Notes under the pieces: generated by a model
What the model was told of the DNA's origin: nothing
The model's database searches: none
The model's input: only the letters and a program-made list of their open reading frames with translations
Position numbers and translations under genes: made by a program
Shown: positions 24,602-33,508 of the stretch, one piece after another
Position numbering within the stretch: position 1 is the stretch's first letter
Layout of the letters: the number at the start of each line of letters is the position of its first letter
Source: Thermococcus sp. MV5
GTDB taxonomy: Archaea > Methanobacteriota_B > Thermococci > Thermococcales > Thermococcaceae
Assembly (NCBI RefSeq): GCF_012027425.1
Contig: NZ_SNUE01000005.1
Location: forward strand, 62,001 to 126,000
Direction: 5' to 3'
DNA length: 64,000 bases

Positions 24602-25771
24602 ATGTTTGAAACTGTCTTAAAATGCACAAAATGTGGTAGGGAATATTCTTTGGCAAGTGGTGTCTATAAATGTGGGGAGTGTGGAGCTCCACTTGATGTT
24701 CAATACGATTACGAAGGAATAAGGGAGCTTATAGAGGATAATGATGCATGGTTTAGGGAGGCTCCAAGATTATGGAAATATTGGATGTTCTATCCAGTTT
24801 CAAATCTAAGAAAGATTGTGAGCTTAAATGAAGGAGGTACAAGGCTTTATAGGGTAAAAAACCTTGAGAAGAAACTTGGTTTTGGAAGACTTTACATAAA
24901 GAATGAAGGCGAAAATCCAACTGGTGCCTTTAAGGACAGGGGCTCAAGTGTTGAAATAACAAAGGCTTTGGAATTTCATGCAAGAAAAGTTGTGGTTGCT
25001 TCCACAGGCAACATGGCTGCTAGTATCTCTGCTTATGGTTCTAAAGCAGGACTTGAAGTGACAATAGTAGTTCCAGAGGGAACCCCAGTAGGTAAATTAG
25101 TTCAGGCTGTTGTCTATGGAGCAAAGATAAAGATACATGGAACTACCTATGACGAGGCCCTTGCAGAGAGTGAAAGAATGGAAAAGGAAGAAGGGTACTA
25201 CTTAACGGGCAATTATCATTATAGAGTGGAGGGTCAAAAGAGCACGGCATTTGAAATCTTTGATCAACTTCGCTTTGATCCTCCTGATTGGATCGTTGTT
25301 CCCATTGGAGCTGGAACCCACTTAAGGGCTATCTGGAAGGCTGCGAAGGAGTTCTACAAAGTGGGTCTCATTGAAAAGTTGCCAAAGATTGCTGGAGTTC
25401 AAGTGGAAGGTTATGATGCCATAGTAAGGGCCTGGAAAGAGAAAATGCCTATTAAGCCAAGAAAGGAAAAGAGGCCTACAGTAGCGTCAGCAATAGCTGT
25501 TAAAGCACCCGTAGATGGAGAAAATGTTCTAAGGGCTATAGAGGAGAGTAAAGGACACCTGGGCATCGTAACAAATGAAGAAGCTATGAATGCTGGTTTA
25601 TTGCTTGGAAAGGAAGGTCTTTTTGTTGAACCATCCTCTTCAACTGCCCTTGCCCTTGCAAAGCAGATGAAAGAAGAAGGAATAATTGATAAAGACGAGA
25701 GAGTCGTTGTGGTGGCTACAGGACACGGTCTTAAGGATACTAAGACATGGGAAAGTTTTATTAAATTTTAG
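24602..25771 (+). CDS. thrC: Threonine synthase
   Basis: A 389-residue PLP enzyme that converts O-phosphohomoserine to threonine. A zinc ribbon of four cysteines (C8, C11, C24, C27) opens the protein, the PLP lysine is Lys111 in NPTGAFKDRGSS, and the substrate loop is STGNMAASISAYG. VPIGAGTHLRAIW and ATGHGLKDT are the phosphate-binding and C-terminal motifs. GAGGTGGTT before the ATG at 24602 decides the start over the GTG-type extension from 24578. No other threonine gene is adjacent. Confidence 0.92.
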   Translation: MFETVLKCTKCGREYSLASGVYKCGECGAPLDVQYDYEGIRELIEDNDAWFREAPRLWKYWMFYPVSNLRKIVSLNEGGTRLYRVKNLEKKLGFGRLYIKNEGENPTGAFKDRGSSVEITKALEFHARKVVVASTGNMAASISAYGSKAGLEVTIVVPEGTPVGKLVQAVVYGAKIKIHGTTYDEALAESERMEKEEGYYLTGNYHYRVEGQKSTAFEIFDQLRFDPPDWIVVPIGAGTHLRAIWKAAKEFYKVGLIEKLPKIAGVQVEGYDAIVRAWKEKMPIKPRKEKRPTVASAIAVKAPVDGENVLRAIEESKGHLGIVTNEEAMNAGLLLGKEGLFVEPSSSTALALAKQMKEEGIIDKDERVVVVATGHGLKDTKTWESFIKF

Positions 25772-25795
25772 CCTCTTCTTCTCTTTTGATGCCTC

Positions 25796-26227
25796 ATGCT
25801 TTATGAAGAAAAAAGATTTAGTAAGCTCATGCTCATCCTGACTGTACCAGGTTTCATTGGTCTTCTGGCTGGGCTCTGGGGGACTTATACTGCGGAGGAG
25901 GGATTCGAGATAATGGTGATTATTTCTACGATTGTTATTTTAATCCTCATTGATGTTCTTACTTTTAAAATTGAGATAGATGAGCGGGAAATAAGGCTTC
26001 GTGGCACTTTGGGGATTATAATCAGAAAAACAATAAAAATTGAGGATATTGAAAGTTTTGAGGTTAAAGAAGGCTGGATAGGGTGTTGGGCCCCAATAAG
26101 GTTCAACTTCCCTGCAGAGGGATGCATCACCATCCACAAAAAGGGCCTTGATGTGGCGTTCACAACTCGCAATCCAGAAGAGATTGCAATGATTTTAACT
26201 ACTCTGGGCGTTCCACGAGAAGCTTAG
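25796..26227 (+). CDS. Membrane protein with PH-like domain
   Basis: A 143-residue protein with two hydrophobic segments (about residues 12-30 and 38-57) and a C-terminal beta-rich domain (KIEIDEREIRLRGTLGIIIR, then EDIESFEVKEG) that resembles the bacterial PH (bPH2) domain, often seen in small archaeal membrane proteins. Function is unknown. It lies 24 bases behind thrC. Its end overlaps the convergent NfeD-like gene by 29 bases. Confidence 0.68.
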   Translation: MLYEEKRFSKLMLILTVPGFIGLLAGLWGTYTAEEGFEIMVIISTIVILILIDVLTFKIEIDEREIRLRGTLGIIIRKTIKIEDIESFEVKEGWIGCWAPIRFNFPAEGCITIHKKGLDVAFTTRNPEEIAMILTTLGVPREA

Positions 26228-26597
26228 TGCCCTTTACTTTGACTATTCTCACCATTTCGTTTTTCTTTGCCATGCCGTTTATGCACTCTGCAATCCATAG
26301 CTCGTTTCCTACCTTCACTATTCCTTTTGGGTTTAACTCTTCTATGACTACAGCCTCCTCGCCAATTAGGGCCTCTGGACCAACTTCAATCCTCTTCTCA
26401 AAGATCTCCCATAGAAACTTGACGGCAATGACATCTTTGAAAATGAGAAATCCTATCACAGCTAGTGCTGGTTTTAAGGGTACCTTAATTCCGGCCCTTG
26501 GGAGGATTAGAAATAGGAATATTCCTACAACTATCTCGTCTATAAGTATACTGAGGATTTTTAAAGTGTTTTTAATGTAGCTTTTCACAACCTTCAC
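26199..26597 (-). CDS. NfeD-like membrane protein
   Basis: A 132-residue protein. Two hydrophobic segments cover about residues 12-32 and 40-62; the C-terminal 65 residues form an OB-type NfeD domain (GEEAVVIEELNPKGIVKVGN, then ELWIAE). Short NfeD proteins usually pair with stomatins or with a serine protease; neither is adjacent here. The ATG overlaps the end of the upstream membrane protein gene by four bases, so translation is coupled. Confidence 0.78.
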   Translation of the reverse strand: MKVVKSYIKNTLKILSILIDEIVVGIFLFLILPRAGIKVPLKPALAVIGFLIFKDVIAVKFLWEIFEKRIEVGPEALIGEEAVVIEELNPKGIVKVGNELWIAECINGMAKKNEMVRIVKVKGTKLLVERPE

Positions 26598-27334
26598 ACT
26601 CCTAGGTTAGGGAGTCCTCCATAAAGTAGGAAAAGCAGCCCCACAAATACCGGTTGGTGGAGAATGTAGATCTTTAGTGTGTTCCTCCCGATGAAGCATA
26701 TGAAATCTATAAGAGGATTGTTTGGGGTTTTTATCTCTATTCTTCTGAATCCCTTTGGATAGAACAAAGCTCCTATCCCAGTACCAAGTAAAAAGACACC
26801 AAACCAGGGAAAAATTGGGAAGTAATCTAGGGTGAAAAAGTCTTGAGGCATTATTCCTAAGGGGAGCAATAAGAGTGTTGCTGTGGTTATACTCTGGGTG
26901 ATTTCTTTTCCCAGTATAAATATCGGCGCTATGAGAAGGTTTTTCCACCCTAAGCGATAGAATGGAATTATTAGCAAACTCGCAACCCCAAGGAAGTGAA
27001 GGATACCAAAATATATCGTTCCCCTCTCTAAAAGAACGTATGTGGTGAAGGTTATTAAGACCCCGAGTCCAAAGAGCTTTCCGAATCTCAGTAAATACTT
27101 TTTATAATTTTTTCCTCCCCTTGAATAGCTTATCCATAAAGAGAGACCAGAAATCGATACAAATAGAAATGCAGTTGCGTATGCGAAGAATTTCCAAAAA
27201 AGTTTGTGTTCCGAATAGCCAAGAAAGAATTGGAGGTCCGTTACGAAATTTGAGATAAGCATCATGACTAATGCTATTCCTCTTGCAAAGTCAACCTCCC
27301 AAAACCGTTTTGAGTAGATTTCGCTACCAAACAT
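26594..27334 (-). CDS. DUF1624/acyltransferase-like membrane protein
   Basis: About 246 residues with seven or more hydrophobic segments. The N-terminal RFWEVDFARGIALVMML is the signature of the DUF1624 group (heparan-alpha-glucosaminide acetyltransferase-like), and IGRNTLKIYILHQPVFVGLL near the end is its second conserved element. It may acylate a sugar or lipid. A TATA-like AAATAAG at about 27355-27364 supports the ATG at 27334 with a leaderless message, against the longer open frame. A divergent gene starts 43 bases away. Confidence 0.8.
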   Translation of the reverse strand: MFGSEIYSKRFWEVDFARGIALVMMLISNFVTDLQFFLGYSEHKLFWKFFAYATAFLFVSISGLSLWISYSRGGKNYKKYLLRFGKLFGLGVLITFTTYVLLERGTIYFGILHFLGVASLLIIPFYRLGWKNLLIAPIFILGKEITQSITTATLLLLPLGIMPQDFFTLDYFPIFPWFGVFLLGTGIGALFYPKGFRRIEIKTPNNPLIDFICFIGRNTLKIYILHQPVFVGLLFLLYGGLPNLGV

Positions 27335-27377
27335 CAAAGGATATAAACCCGAAGGCTTATTTAAGTTTGGGGTTGTC

Positions 27378-27935
27378 ATGGAGAGAAAAGAACTGAGGTT
27401 CGTGTTTTTCACTTTGGCAATTTTAATGGTGACACAGCCTGGGGCTGTAGCTTTTGCTAACTTTGATGCTCCGTATGGGTTCTATAAGGATCTAAGCACG
27501 TGGATTTTATCATATCTTGGTGGAGCGGTTCTTCTGTTTGTGTATGGAGTGATAACAAGAGGAGAAATTAGTGGAAAGTTTCTTAGGTTTTATGGAATGC
27601 ATATTCTGGTAACTCTTTTTCTTACATACTCTATAATTGTCAGAGAGGTTAACCCCTCGCTTTCAACCTTGACTCTTCCAGTCTTAATTTTCCTCAGTTT
27701 CTTTCTGAGTATAATGTTGTTTGTGCCTTCCGTTTTTTCACCTCCCTACTATTCTTACGATCTTCCTCTTCTTCTTGCTCAAATAGGTCTTTGGATAGTT
27801 ATGTTTTGGATGTTGCTTAAGCTTAGAAAATTTGAGGACGAAAAGAGGTTTTTGACTATTTATAGAGTCTTTCTTGGGCTAATGCTCTTTTCAATATTCT
27901 TTGGAGTTCTCAAATTGATAGAGGTGTTCAGATGA
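27378..27935 (+). CDS. Polytopic membrane protein, unknown
   Basis: A 185-residue protein with about five hydrophobic segments and short charged loops (ITRGEISGKFLR, KLRKFEDEKRF). The first segment may act as a signal-anchor. I do not recognise a family. The start ATG follows GGGGTTG. Its stop overlaps the start of the SPL-like gene by four bases (ATGA), so it is the first gene of a three-gene unit. Confidence 0.72.
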   Translation: MERKELRFVFFTLAILMVTQPGAVAFANFDAPYGFYKDLSTWILSYLGGAVLLFVYGVITRGEISGKFLRFYGMHILVTLFLTYSIIVREVNPSLSTLTLPVLIFLSFFLSIMLFVPSVFSPPYYSYDLPLLLAQIGLWIVMFWMLLKLRKFEDEKRFLTIYRVFLGLMLFSIFFGVLKLIEVFR

Positions 27936-28729
27936 AAGTTATCAAAACAAGGGCAAAGAACATCTATACAAAAAGTAGAATTCCCGGGGTAGAGTATGCT
28001 ATAAATCAATATGTTGGCTGTCAATTTGCTTGTAAATACTGTTATGCCAAGTTCATCTGCAAATGGAAACCTTACGGAGAGTGGGGCACTTGGGTGGAGG
28101 CAAAGATTAACGCACCAGAGCTTGCAAGAAAGAGAGTTTATGGAGAGATTATGATGTCAAGCATAAGTGACCCTTATCAACCGGTAGAAAAAGAGCTAAA
28201 GCTTACACGAAGGACTCTTGAGGCGATGAATAAGAGGAATGAGCTCAGTATTCTTACAAAATCTCCTCTTGTTATAAGGGATATCGATCTCTTCAAGCTT
28301 TTTAATGAAATTGAAGTTGGGTTAACAGTAAATAGCTTTGAGAGAAGGGAAAAGCATCTCATAGAACCACTTACACCTTCACAGAAGCTTAGAATTGATG
28401 CTCTTAAGAAGCTTAAAGATGAGGGAATCAAGAATTATGCCTTTGTGAGTCCAATAATACCTGAACTTACGGATATAGAGGCCATAGTTAAAGAAACAAG
28501 GGGTTTTGTGGATTATTACTTCTTTGAAGTCCTTAATCTTGCTGCAGCTGGAGGAGAATTTAGAGAGATGTTAAAGAACGCTTTCCCTGAAAGTTACAGG
28601 ATCATGGTTAATGAGGAAAAATTCTGGAAATTTGTGAAAGAGCTTATGGGAATTATAAAGGAGTTAAACATAAAAACAGAGGGTATCGAAATTCACAAGA
28701 GAGGATGGGAATTCATAGAGGTGAAATAA
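27932..28729 (+). CDS. SPL-family radical SAM protein
   Basis: A 265-residue radical SAM enzyme. The cluster motif CQFACKYC lies near residue 29 in YVGCQFACKYCYAKFICK, followed by MMSSISDPYQPVEKELKLTR, a conserved element of spore-photoproduct-lyase-like proteins (SplB, COG1533). Archaeal members do not act on spore photoproduct as far as is known; function is open. Translationally coupled to both neighbours: overlaps upstream by four bases and the next gene starts directly after its stop. Confidence 0.88.
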   Translation: MKVIKTRAKNIYTKSRIPGVEYAINQYVGCQFACKYCYAKFICKWKPYGEWGTWVEAKINAPELARKRVYGEIMMSSISDPYQPVEKELKLTRRTLEAMNKRNELSILTKSPLVIRDIDLFKLFNEIEVGLTVNSFERREKHLIEPLTPSQKLRIDALKKLKDEGIKNYAFVSPIIPELTDIEAIVKETRGFVDYYFFEVLNLAAAGGEFREMLKNAFPESYRIMVNEEKFWKFVKELMGIIKELNIKTEGIEIHKRGWEFIEVK

Positions 28730-29518
28730 GTGGAGATAGCTCGGGTAAATGGCCTTTCATTCGAAATTCCAGATGTTAGATATTCTTTTTTCGACACTCC
28801 ATACGTTCCCCATAAGCTTGGCACTGCCGTAGATGTTTACTTTGAAGAAAAAGCCCTTTTTCCCTTTGAGGAGGGCAAATTAATTGAGATAAGGAGGATA
28901 AAAACTCCGAGGCACATTCCTGTTGATGAGGATTATCTCTTGATATTTGAAGTGGAGGATTTTTGTTTGAAGGTTCTCCATGTGAATCCGGATGTTAAAC
29001 TTGGTGAAAAGGTTTTTCTTGGTGATGAGATTGGAGAGTTAAGATTCTCCGGTTTCTTTTCACCTTGGAGTGATAAACATGTACATTTTGAATTTAGGCC
29101 GTGTCAAGACAGATATAGGGCTAGGGGTGGGATTGTACTCTTTCCTAAGATAAGAAGATTGGTTCCAATGGTCAGAGGGAAGGAGTTTGAGGTTATTGAA
29201 AAGAAAGAACACTACGTCTGGCTGAAACCACTTAGGAAAGGTAAGAAGAGAATGACTCCGTTTGGAAATATTGAAGGAGGAATGCCTCATTATCATTATG
29301 GAGCTATATTTGGAGGTTTAGAAGGAGATCTTTTAGGAAAGAAAGTGAGAGCTAATGTCCTTCTCGAAAATAACGTGGGAATTTTTACCACTGATTTTAG
29401 AGTATTTGCCAATAGAAGAGAGATTAAAGGTATAGGTGTTTATTGCAATGAGGATAGGGTTAAATTAATTGGTGGAGACTTAGATGTTGGAGATCTTGTA
29501 AAGTTGGAGATTATTTAG
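28730..29518 (+). CDS. M23/LytM-like peptidase-fold protein
   Basis: A 262-residue protein without a signal peptide or membrane segment. The N-terminal half has an M23-type pair: PHKLGTAVDVYF near residue 27 (His and Asp ligands) and KHVHFEFRP near residue 116 (H-x-H). The second half contains GGMPHYHYGAIFGG, a further histidine-rich loop. M23 enzymes cleave peptidoglycan or elastin-like peptides; an archaeon has no murein, so this is either a cytoplasmic metallopeptidase or a binding fold. GTG start directly after the SPL-like stop, with GAGGTGAAATAA as leader. Confidence 0.65.
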   Translation: MEIARVNGLSFEIPDVRYSFFDTPYVPHKLGTAVDVYFEEKALFPFEEGKLIEIRRIKTPRHIPVDEDYLLIFEVEDFCLKVLHVNPDVKLGEKVFLGDEIGELRFSGFFSPWSDKHVHFEFRPCQDRYRARGGIVLFPKIRRLVPMVRGKEFEVIEKKEHYVWLKPLRKGKKRMTPFGNIEGGMPHYHYGAIFGGLEGDLLGKKVRANVLLENNVGIFTTDFRVFANRREIKGIGVYCNEDRVKLIGGDLDVGDLVKLEII

Positions 29519-29558
29519 AAAAATTGCCCTAATATTTGTAAATTTTTTTGTACCGTAA

Positions 29559-29592
29559 GTTATATATTTACCAAATGAGATCTATATAAATG
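29559..29592 (+). promoter_or_regulatory. Promoter region of the first E1 operon
   Basis: Two TATA-like boxes, GTTATATATTTA at 29559-29570 and TCTATATAAATG at 29581-29592, precede the ATG at 29639. The second would give a transcription start near 29611 and a leader of about 28 bases. Confidence 0.5.
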
Positions 29593-29638
29593 ATTTGTTT
29601 GTTTTGGGTTTTTGTTAATGTATACAGAGGTGTGTGAG

Positions 29639-30646
29639 ATGGCGAAATTAGAGGAGATTCCTAAAGAAACCTTGCTGGAGATATACAAAAGAATGCACAA
29701 GATCAGAACTTACGAGGAAACGCTTGCAGAGTGGTATTATAAAGAGAAGAGCCCCAGATTTGACATTTCTGCAGGCCCGATACCAGGAGAACTCCATCTT
29801 TCCTCGGGCCAAGAGTCTGCTGCTGTGGGAGTTTGCATGCACCTAAAGCCAGAGGATGCGCTTATAGGGACCCATAGGGCCCACCACTTTGCGATAGCCA
29901 AAGGAGTAGATCTAAAGAAGATGACCGCTGAGATTTTTGGAAAAGCCACTGGTCTATCGGGTGGTAAAGGAGGGCACATGCATCTCTTTGATGCGAAATA
30001 CAACTTTAGTTGTAGTGGAATTGTTGGGGCAAGTTTTCCACAGGCAGTTGGTGTTGGAATAGCTGCAAAGCTGAAAGGCGAGGATTATGTTGCGGTTGCA
30101 GTAGGTGGAGATGGCGCGGCAAATCAGGGAACTTTTCATGAAGCCCTTAACCTAGCAGCAATCTGGAAACTTCCTGTGATCTTTGTAATAGAGGACAACA
30201 GCTGGGCAATATCAGTTCCAAAAGAAAAGTCTACAGCGGTTTCAAAGAACAGTGAAAGAGCCGCTGCATATGGGATTCCAGGAGTTAGTGTGGATGGAAT
30301 GGATGTTATAGCAGTGTATGAGGTAGCCAAGGAGGCCGTTGAAAGGGCCAGAAGAGGAGAAGGTCCAAGTCTAATTGAGATAAAAGTTTATAGGTTAAGA
30401 GGCCACTTCGAGGGAGATCCTCAACACTATAGGCCCAAAGAAGATCTAGAACTAGCTAAGCAAAAAGATCCTCTCCTGAACTTTGAAAAGACGCTCTTGG
30501 AGAAAGGTATTGTCACAGAGGAGGAACTTAACAAGATCAAAGAGGAGAATATTAAGGAAGTTCAAGAGGCTATTGATTTCGCTGTAAACAGCCCATATCC
30601 AGAACCAGAAGAAGCTTTAAAGGGCGTTTTTGCGGGGGGTGAGTGA
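29639..30646 (+). CDS. Thiamine-diphosphate dehydrogenase E1 alpha subunit, copy 1
   Basis: A 335-residue E1 alpha of the acetoin/2-oxoacid dehydrogenase type. The thiamine diphosphate motif is GGDGAANQGTFHEALNLAA near residue 158, with EDNSWAIS and GHFEGDPQHYR later; the active-site THRAHHFAIAKG segment is near residue 80. E1 decarboxylates a 2-oxoacid or cleaves acetoin and passes the acyl group to lipoyl. AGAGGTG decides the ATG at 29639 over upstream ATGs. E1 beta follows after one base. Copy 1 differs most from the other two; its HLSSGQESAAVG text replaces VGEEAIATG. Confidence 0.9.
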   Translation: MAKLEEIPKETLLEIYKRMHKIRTYEETLAEWYYKEKSPRFDISAGPIPGELHLSSGQESAAVGVCMHLKPEDALIGTHRAHHFAIAKGVDLKKMTAEIFGKATGLSGGKGGHMHLFDAKYNFSCSGIVGASFPQAVGVGIAAKLKGEDYVAVAVGGDGAANQGTFHEALNLAAIWKLPVIFVIEDNSWAISVPKEKSTAVSKNSERAAAYGIPGVSVDGMDVIAVYEVAKEAVERARRGEGPSLIEIKVYRLRGHFEGDPQHYRPKEDLELAKQKDPLLNFEKTLLEKGIVTEEELNKIKEENIKEVQEAIDFAVNSPYPEPEEALKGVFAGGE

Positions 30647-30647
30647 A

Positions 30648-31646
30648 ATGGCAAGAAAACTTCCCATGTATAAGGCCATATCTGAGGCTATAGCTCAAGA
30701 AATGGAGAGAGATGGAAATGTATTTGTTATGGGCGAGGATATTGGAGCATATGGAGGCATCTTTGGCGCAACAAGTGGTCTTCTTGAGAAGTTTGGACCT
30801 GAAAGAGTTAAAGATACACCAATAAGCGAATCTGCCTTTATAGGAGCGGCCTTAGGGGCTGCATCTAAAGGAATGAGACCAATAGTTGAGTTGATGTTCG
30901 TTGACTTCTTTGGAGTTGCTATGGATCAAATTTACAACCATATAGCCAAAGCCCACTACATGTCCGGCGGTCAAGTGAAAATGCCAGTAGTAATAATGAC
31001 CGCAATGGGTGGTGGATATAGTGATGCTGCACAGCATTCGCAATGTCTTTACGGACTTTTTGCTCACGTGCCAGGCTTGAAAATAGTAATTCCCTCAAAC
31101 TCTTACGATGCAAAGGGACTAATGATTTCTGCAATTAGGGATGACAATCCTGTAATGTATTTCTTCCACAAAGGACTAATGGGCCTTGGATGGATGCCTT
31201 CTCCAGCTGAGGCAGCAGTTGAAGTTCCAGAAGAGCCCTATACGGTGCCTATTGGGGAAGCAAAGATAGTTAGGGAAGGAGACGATGTTACCATTGTGGC
31301 AGTTGCAAAGATGGTTTATGAGGCATTATGGGCTGCAGAAGAGCTTGAAAAGGATGGTATAAGTGCAGAGGTGATTGATCTTAGGGCTCTGGTTCCCTTA
31401 GACAAGAAGGCTATCTTAGATTCAGTAAAGAAGACCGGGCGCTTAGTTGTAGTGGACGAGGACTACAGAAGTTATGGGATGAGTGGAGAAGTTATTACAA
31501 CAGTTGTTGAAGATGGAATATCTTTAGAGGCTCCTCCCGTAAGGATAGCTTACCCAGATGTTCCAGTTCCGTACAGCAGAGTTTTGGAGAGATACGTCCT
31601 TCCAGACAAGGAGAAAATCATCAAAGCTGTGAAGAGCATAATGTGA
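30648..31646 (+). CDS. Thiamine-diphosphate dehydrogenase E1 beta subunit, copy 1
   Basis: A 332-residue E1 beta. Typical elements are MGEDIGAYGGIFGATSGL near residue 28, KDTPISESAFIGAALGAA near residue 55, and AAQHSQ near residue 131. The transketolase C-terminal domain begins near residue 200. The segment FFHKGLMGLGWMPSPAEAA differs from the FEHK-LY-IKGPVPEE text of copies 2 and 3, pointing to another substrate. GGGGGTGAG leads into the ATG at 30648. It forms an alpha2beta2 heterotetramer with the preceding product. Confidence 0.9.
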   Translation: MARKLPMYKAISEAIAQEMERDGNVFVMGEDIGAYGGIFGATSGLLEKFGPERVKDTPISESAFIGAALGAASKGMRPIVELMFVDFFGVAMDQIYNHIAKAHYMSGGQVKMPVVIMTAMGGGYSDAAQHSQCLYGLFAHVPGLKIVIPSNSYDAKGLMISAIRDDNPVMYFFHKGLMGLGWMPSPAEAAVEVPEEPYTVPIGEAKIVREGDDVTIVAVAKMVYEALWAAEELEKDGISAEVIDLRALVPLDKKAILDSVKKTGRLVVVDEDYRSYGMSGEVITTVVEDGISLEAPPVRIAYPDVPVPYSRVLERYVLPDKEKIIKAVKSIM

Positions 31647-31667
31647 CTTAACATCGGAGGGGAGAGA

Positions 31668-31904
31668 ATGGAAATTGAAGTCAAAGTTCCAATAGTTAGT
31701 CAGGAGGATAAAAAAGGTGTGGTAAACCAGTGGTATAAGAAGGATGGAGATGTCGTAGAAGAAGGCGAGGAAATAGCTGAAGTTATGATAGAGAAAGTTG
31801 TCGTTATAGTGAAGGCTCCAGCAAGTGGAAAGCTTAAAATACTCGTCCCCGAAAACGAGGAAGTATCGCAGGGGCAGGTAATAGCACTTGTGGAGACCTC
31901 TTGA
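31668..31904 (+). CDS. Free-standing lipoyl-domain protein A
   Basis: A 78-residue single biotinyl/lipoyl domain. The modified lysine is expected to be Lys43 in EVMIEKVVVIVKAP, a variant of the usual DKA tip; SEKLT is found in the other two copies. The following KAPASGKLKI is the conserved second strand. As a mobile carrier it would shuttle acyl groups between E1 copy 1 and an acyltransferase, but no E2 catalytic domain is fused. It is the third gene of the E1 copy 1 operon, 21 bases behind E1 beta. Confidence 0.85.
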   Translation: MEIEVKVPIVSQEDKKGVVNQWYKKDGDVVEEGEEIAEVMIEKVVVIVKAPASGKLKILVPENEEVSQGQVIALVETS

Positions 31905-32006
31905 AGTTTGTTCTTTACTTCATGTTTTTATTTACTTTCTATTTTTATGTCTAGTAAATTCATAAGTTTGCAGTTTTTAAACCTATTGTTTAATATGTTA
32001 ATCTAA

Positions 32007-32036
32007 AATTTTAACTAATTCGGGATTTATACTATA
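32007..32036 (+). promoter_or_regulatory. Probable promoter for lipoyl protein B and the TRAP operon
   Basis: AAATTTTAAC at about 32007-32016 and a second TATA-like TTTATACTATAA at about 32025-32036 lie in the 147-base gap before the ATG at 32052, which suggests an independent start for the six-gene unit that follows. Confidence 0.45.
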
Positions 32037-32051
32037 ATTGTAGGATGGGAT

Positions 32052-32297
32052 ATGAAAGTGGAAGTTGTAATGCCGAAATTGGGGCTTACTATGGAAACGG
32101 GAGTTATAAGAGAATGGCTTAAGAAATTAGGTGACCGCGTGGAAGAAGGTGAAGTTATTGCTATAGTGGAGAGTGAAAAGTTAACTGGGGAGATTAAGGC
32201 CCCTGTGGCAGGTATATTGGCTGAGGTTCTCTATGAAGAGGGGGATGAAGTCCCCGTGGGAGAAGTCGTGGCATATTTGGAGGTGTCTGAAAAATGA
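32052..32297 (+). CDS. Free-standing lipoyl-domain protein B
   Basis: An 81-residue lipoyl domain with the motif MPKLGLTMETG at the start and the lipoyl lysine Lys43 in VESEKLTGEIKAP. It is closely similar to lipoyl protein C at 41377 (same ESEKLTGE tip). Its stop overlaps the start of the TRAP binding-protein gene by four bases (ATGA), an unusual coupling of a carrier protein to a transporter. It is the first gene of the unit that ends with E1 copy 2. Confidence 0.9.
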   Translation: MKVEVVMPKLGLTMETGVIREWLKKLGDRVEEGEVIAIVESEKLTGEIKAPVAGILAEVLYEEGDEVPVGEVVAYLEVSEK

Positions 32298-33466
32298 AAA
32301 AACTTGTTGCCTTAATTTTAGTTGGGGTTTTGATTTTAGCGGCAAGTGGATGTATAGGGGGAAAAACACCAACGTCTACTCCAACTACTACCCCCTCCTC
32401 AGCTAGTAGCCCCACTTCCTCACCGGCTCCCAGTAAGGTATATAAAATGAGCGTTGTCGTTGGTCCTAATTCTCCATGGGGACAGGCAGCGCAGATGTGG
32501 GCTGATGAGATAGAGAAAAGAACAAATGGGAGGGTGAAGATTAAGATTTACTTCTCTGGCCAGCTCTTTGCGGGAAAACAAACTAATGAATTTGTGCTCT
32601 TAAGCCAAGGGGTTGCAGACTTTGCAGTTGGTTCTACTATCAATTGGGCTCCCCAAATACCAGAATTAAACCTGTTTACCCTGCCATTCTTCTTCCCCGA
32701 AGGGAATGAAAAAGGAGATATATACAAGGCCGTGGATGCTGTGGAAGAAGGAAAAGCGGGAGAAATGTTATCCAAGATTCTAGAGCAGAAAGGAGTTATA
32801 CCTCTTGCATGGGGTGAGAACGGCTTTAGACAGGTTACCAATTGGAAGAAACCTATAAAAACCCCTGAGGATCTAAGTGGACTAAAGATAAGAGTTGTCG
32901 GCTCCCCAATCTTCATAGATACCTTCAAGGCTTTAGGGGCCGATCCCACTGAAATGAATTGGGGAGATGCCATTACGGCATTCCAGCAGAGAGTTGTTGA
33001 TGGCCAAGAAAACCCGATAAACATAGTTATAATCCCATATAAAATACATGAATTCCACAAATACATGACTGTATGGGATTATGCAATTGATCCCTTGATC
33101 TTTGCAGTCAACAAAAAGACATGGGAGTCCTTTGACCCAGAAACACAAAAAATAGTCAAGGAAGCCGCAATAAAAGCGGCAAAATGGGAAAAAGCCATGG
33201 CAAGAGTTGGCTTAGATGACGGCACTTCTCTTAAGATTCTAAAGGAGGAGTACAACTACACTCCAGAAATCCTTGATCCATTTGAATACCTTAAGGATAA
33301 GGGAATGGAGATAACTTTTCTTACACCAGAGGAAAGGAGTGAGTTCAAAAACAAGGTTAGAAGTGTATACAGTGAATGGGTTCCAAAAATTGGAGAAGAC
33401 CTCGTGAATGCAGCCATTTCAGATATTAAGAACGCTATTGGGATAGAGGTTGAGATTCCCTCTTGA
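32294..33466 (+). CDS. TRAP transporter solute-binding protein (DctP family), lipoprotein-like
   Basis: A 390-residue protein with an N-terminal signal and LAASGC lipobox at residues 16-21, then a threonine/serine/proline linker (residues about 27-48) typical of Thermococcales surface binding proteins. The DctP domain follows, with GENGFRQVTNWKKPIKTPED near residue 180 and LKIRVVGSPIFIDTFKALGA near residue 198; the Arg of KIRVVGS binds the carboxylate in characterised members. Ligands are generally organic acids, so a 2-oxoacid or related carboxylate is plausible here. Confidence 0.92.
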   Translation: MKKLVALILVGVLILAASGCIGGKTPTSTPTTTPSSASSPTSSPAPSKVYKMSVVVGPNSPWGQAAQMWADEIEKRTNGRVKIKIYFSGQLFAGKQTNEFVLLSQGVADFAVGSTINWAPQIPELNLFTLPFFFPEGNEKGDIYKAVDAVEEGKAGEMLSKILEQKGVIPLAWGENGFRQVTNWKKPIKTPEDLSGLKIRVVGSPIFIDTFKALGADPTEMNWGDAITAFQQRVVDGQENPINIVIIPYKIHEFHKYMTVWDYAIDPLIFAVNKKTWESFDPETQKIVKEAAIKAAKWEKAMARVGLDDGTSLKILKEEYNYTPEILDPFEYLKDKGMEITFLTPEERSEFKNKVRSVYSEWVPKIGEDLVNAAISDIKNAIGIEVEIPS

Positions 33467-33508
33467 CTTTTATATTTTTGTTTTTATAGGGTGTAAGGGG
33501 GATTCAGA

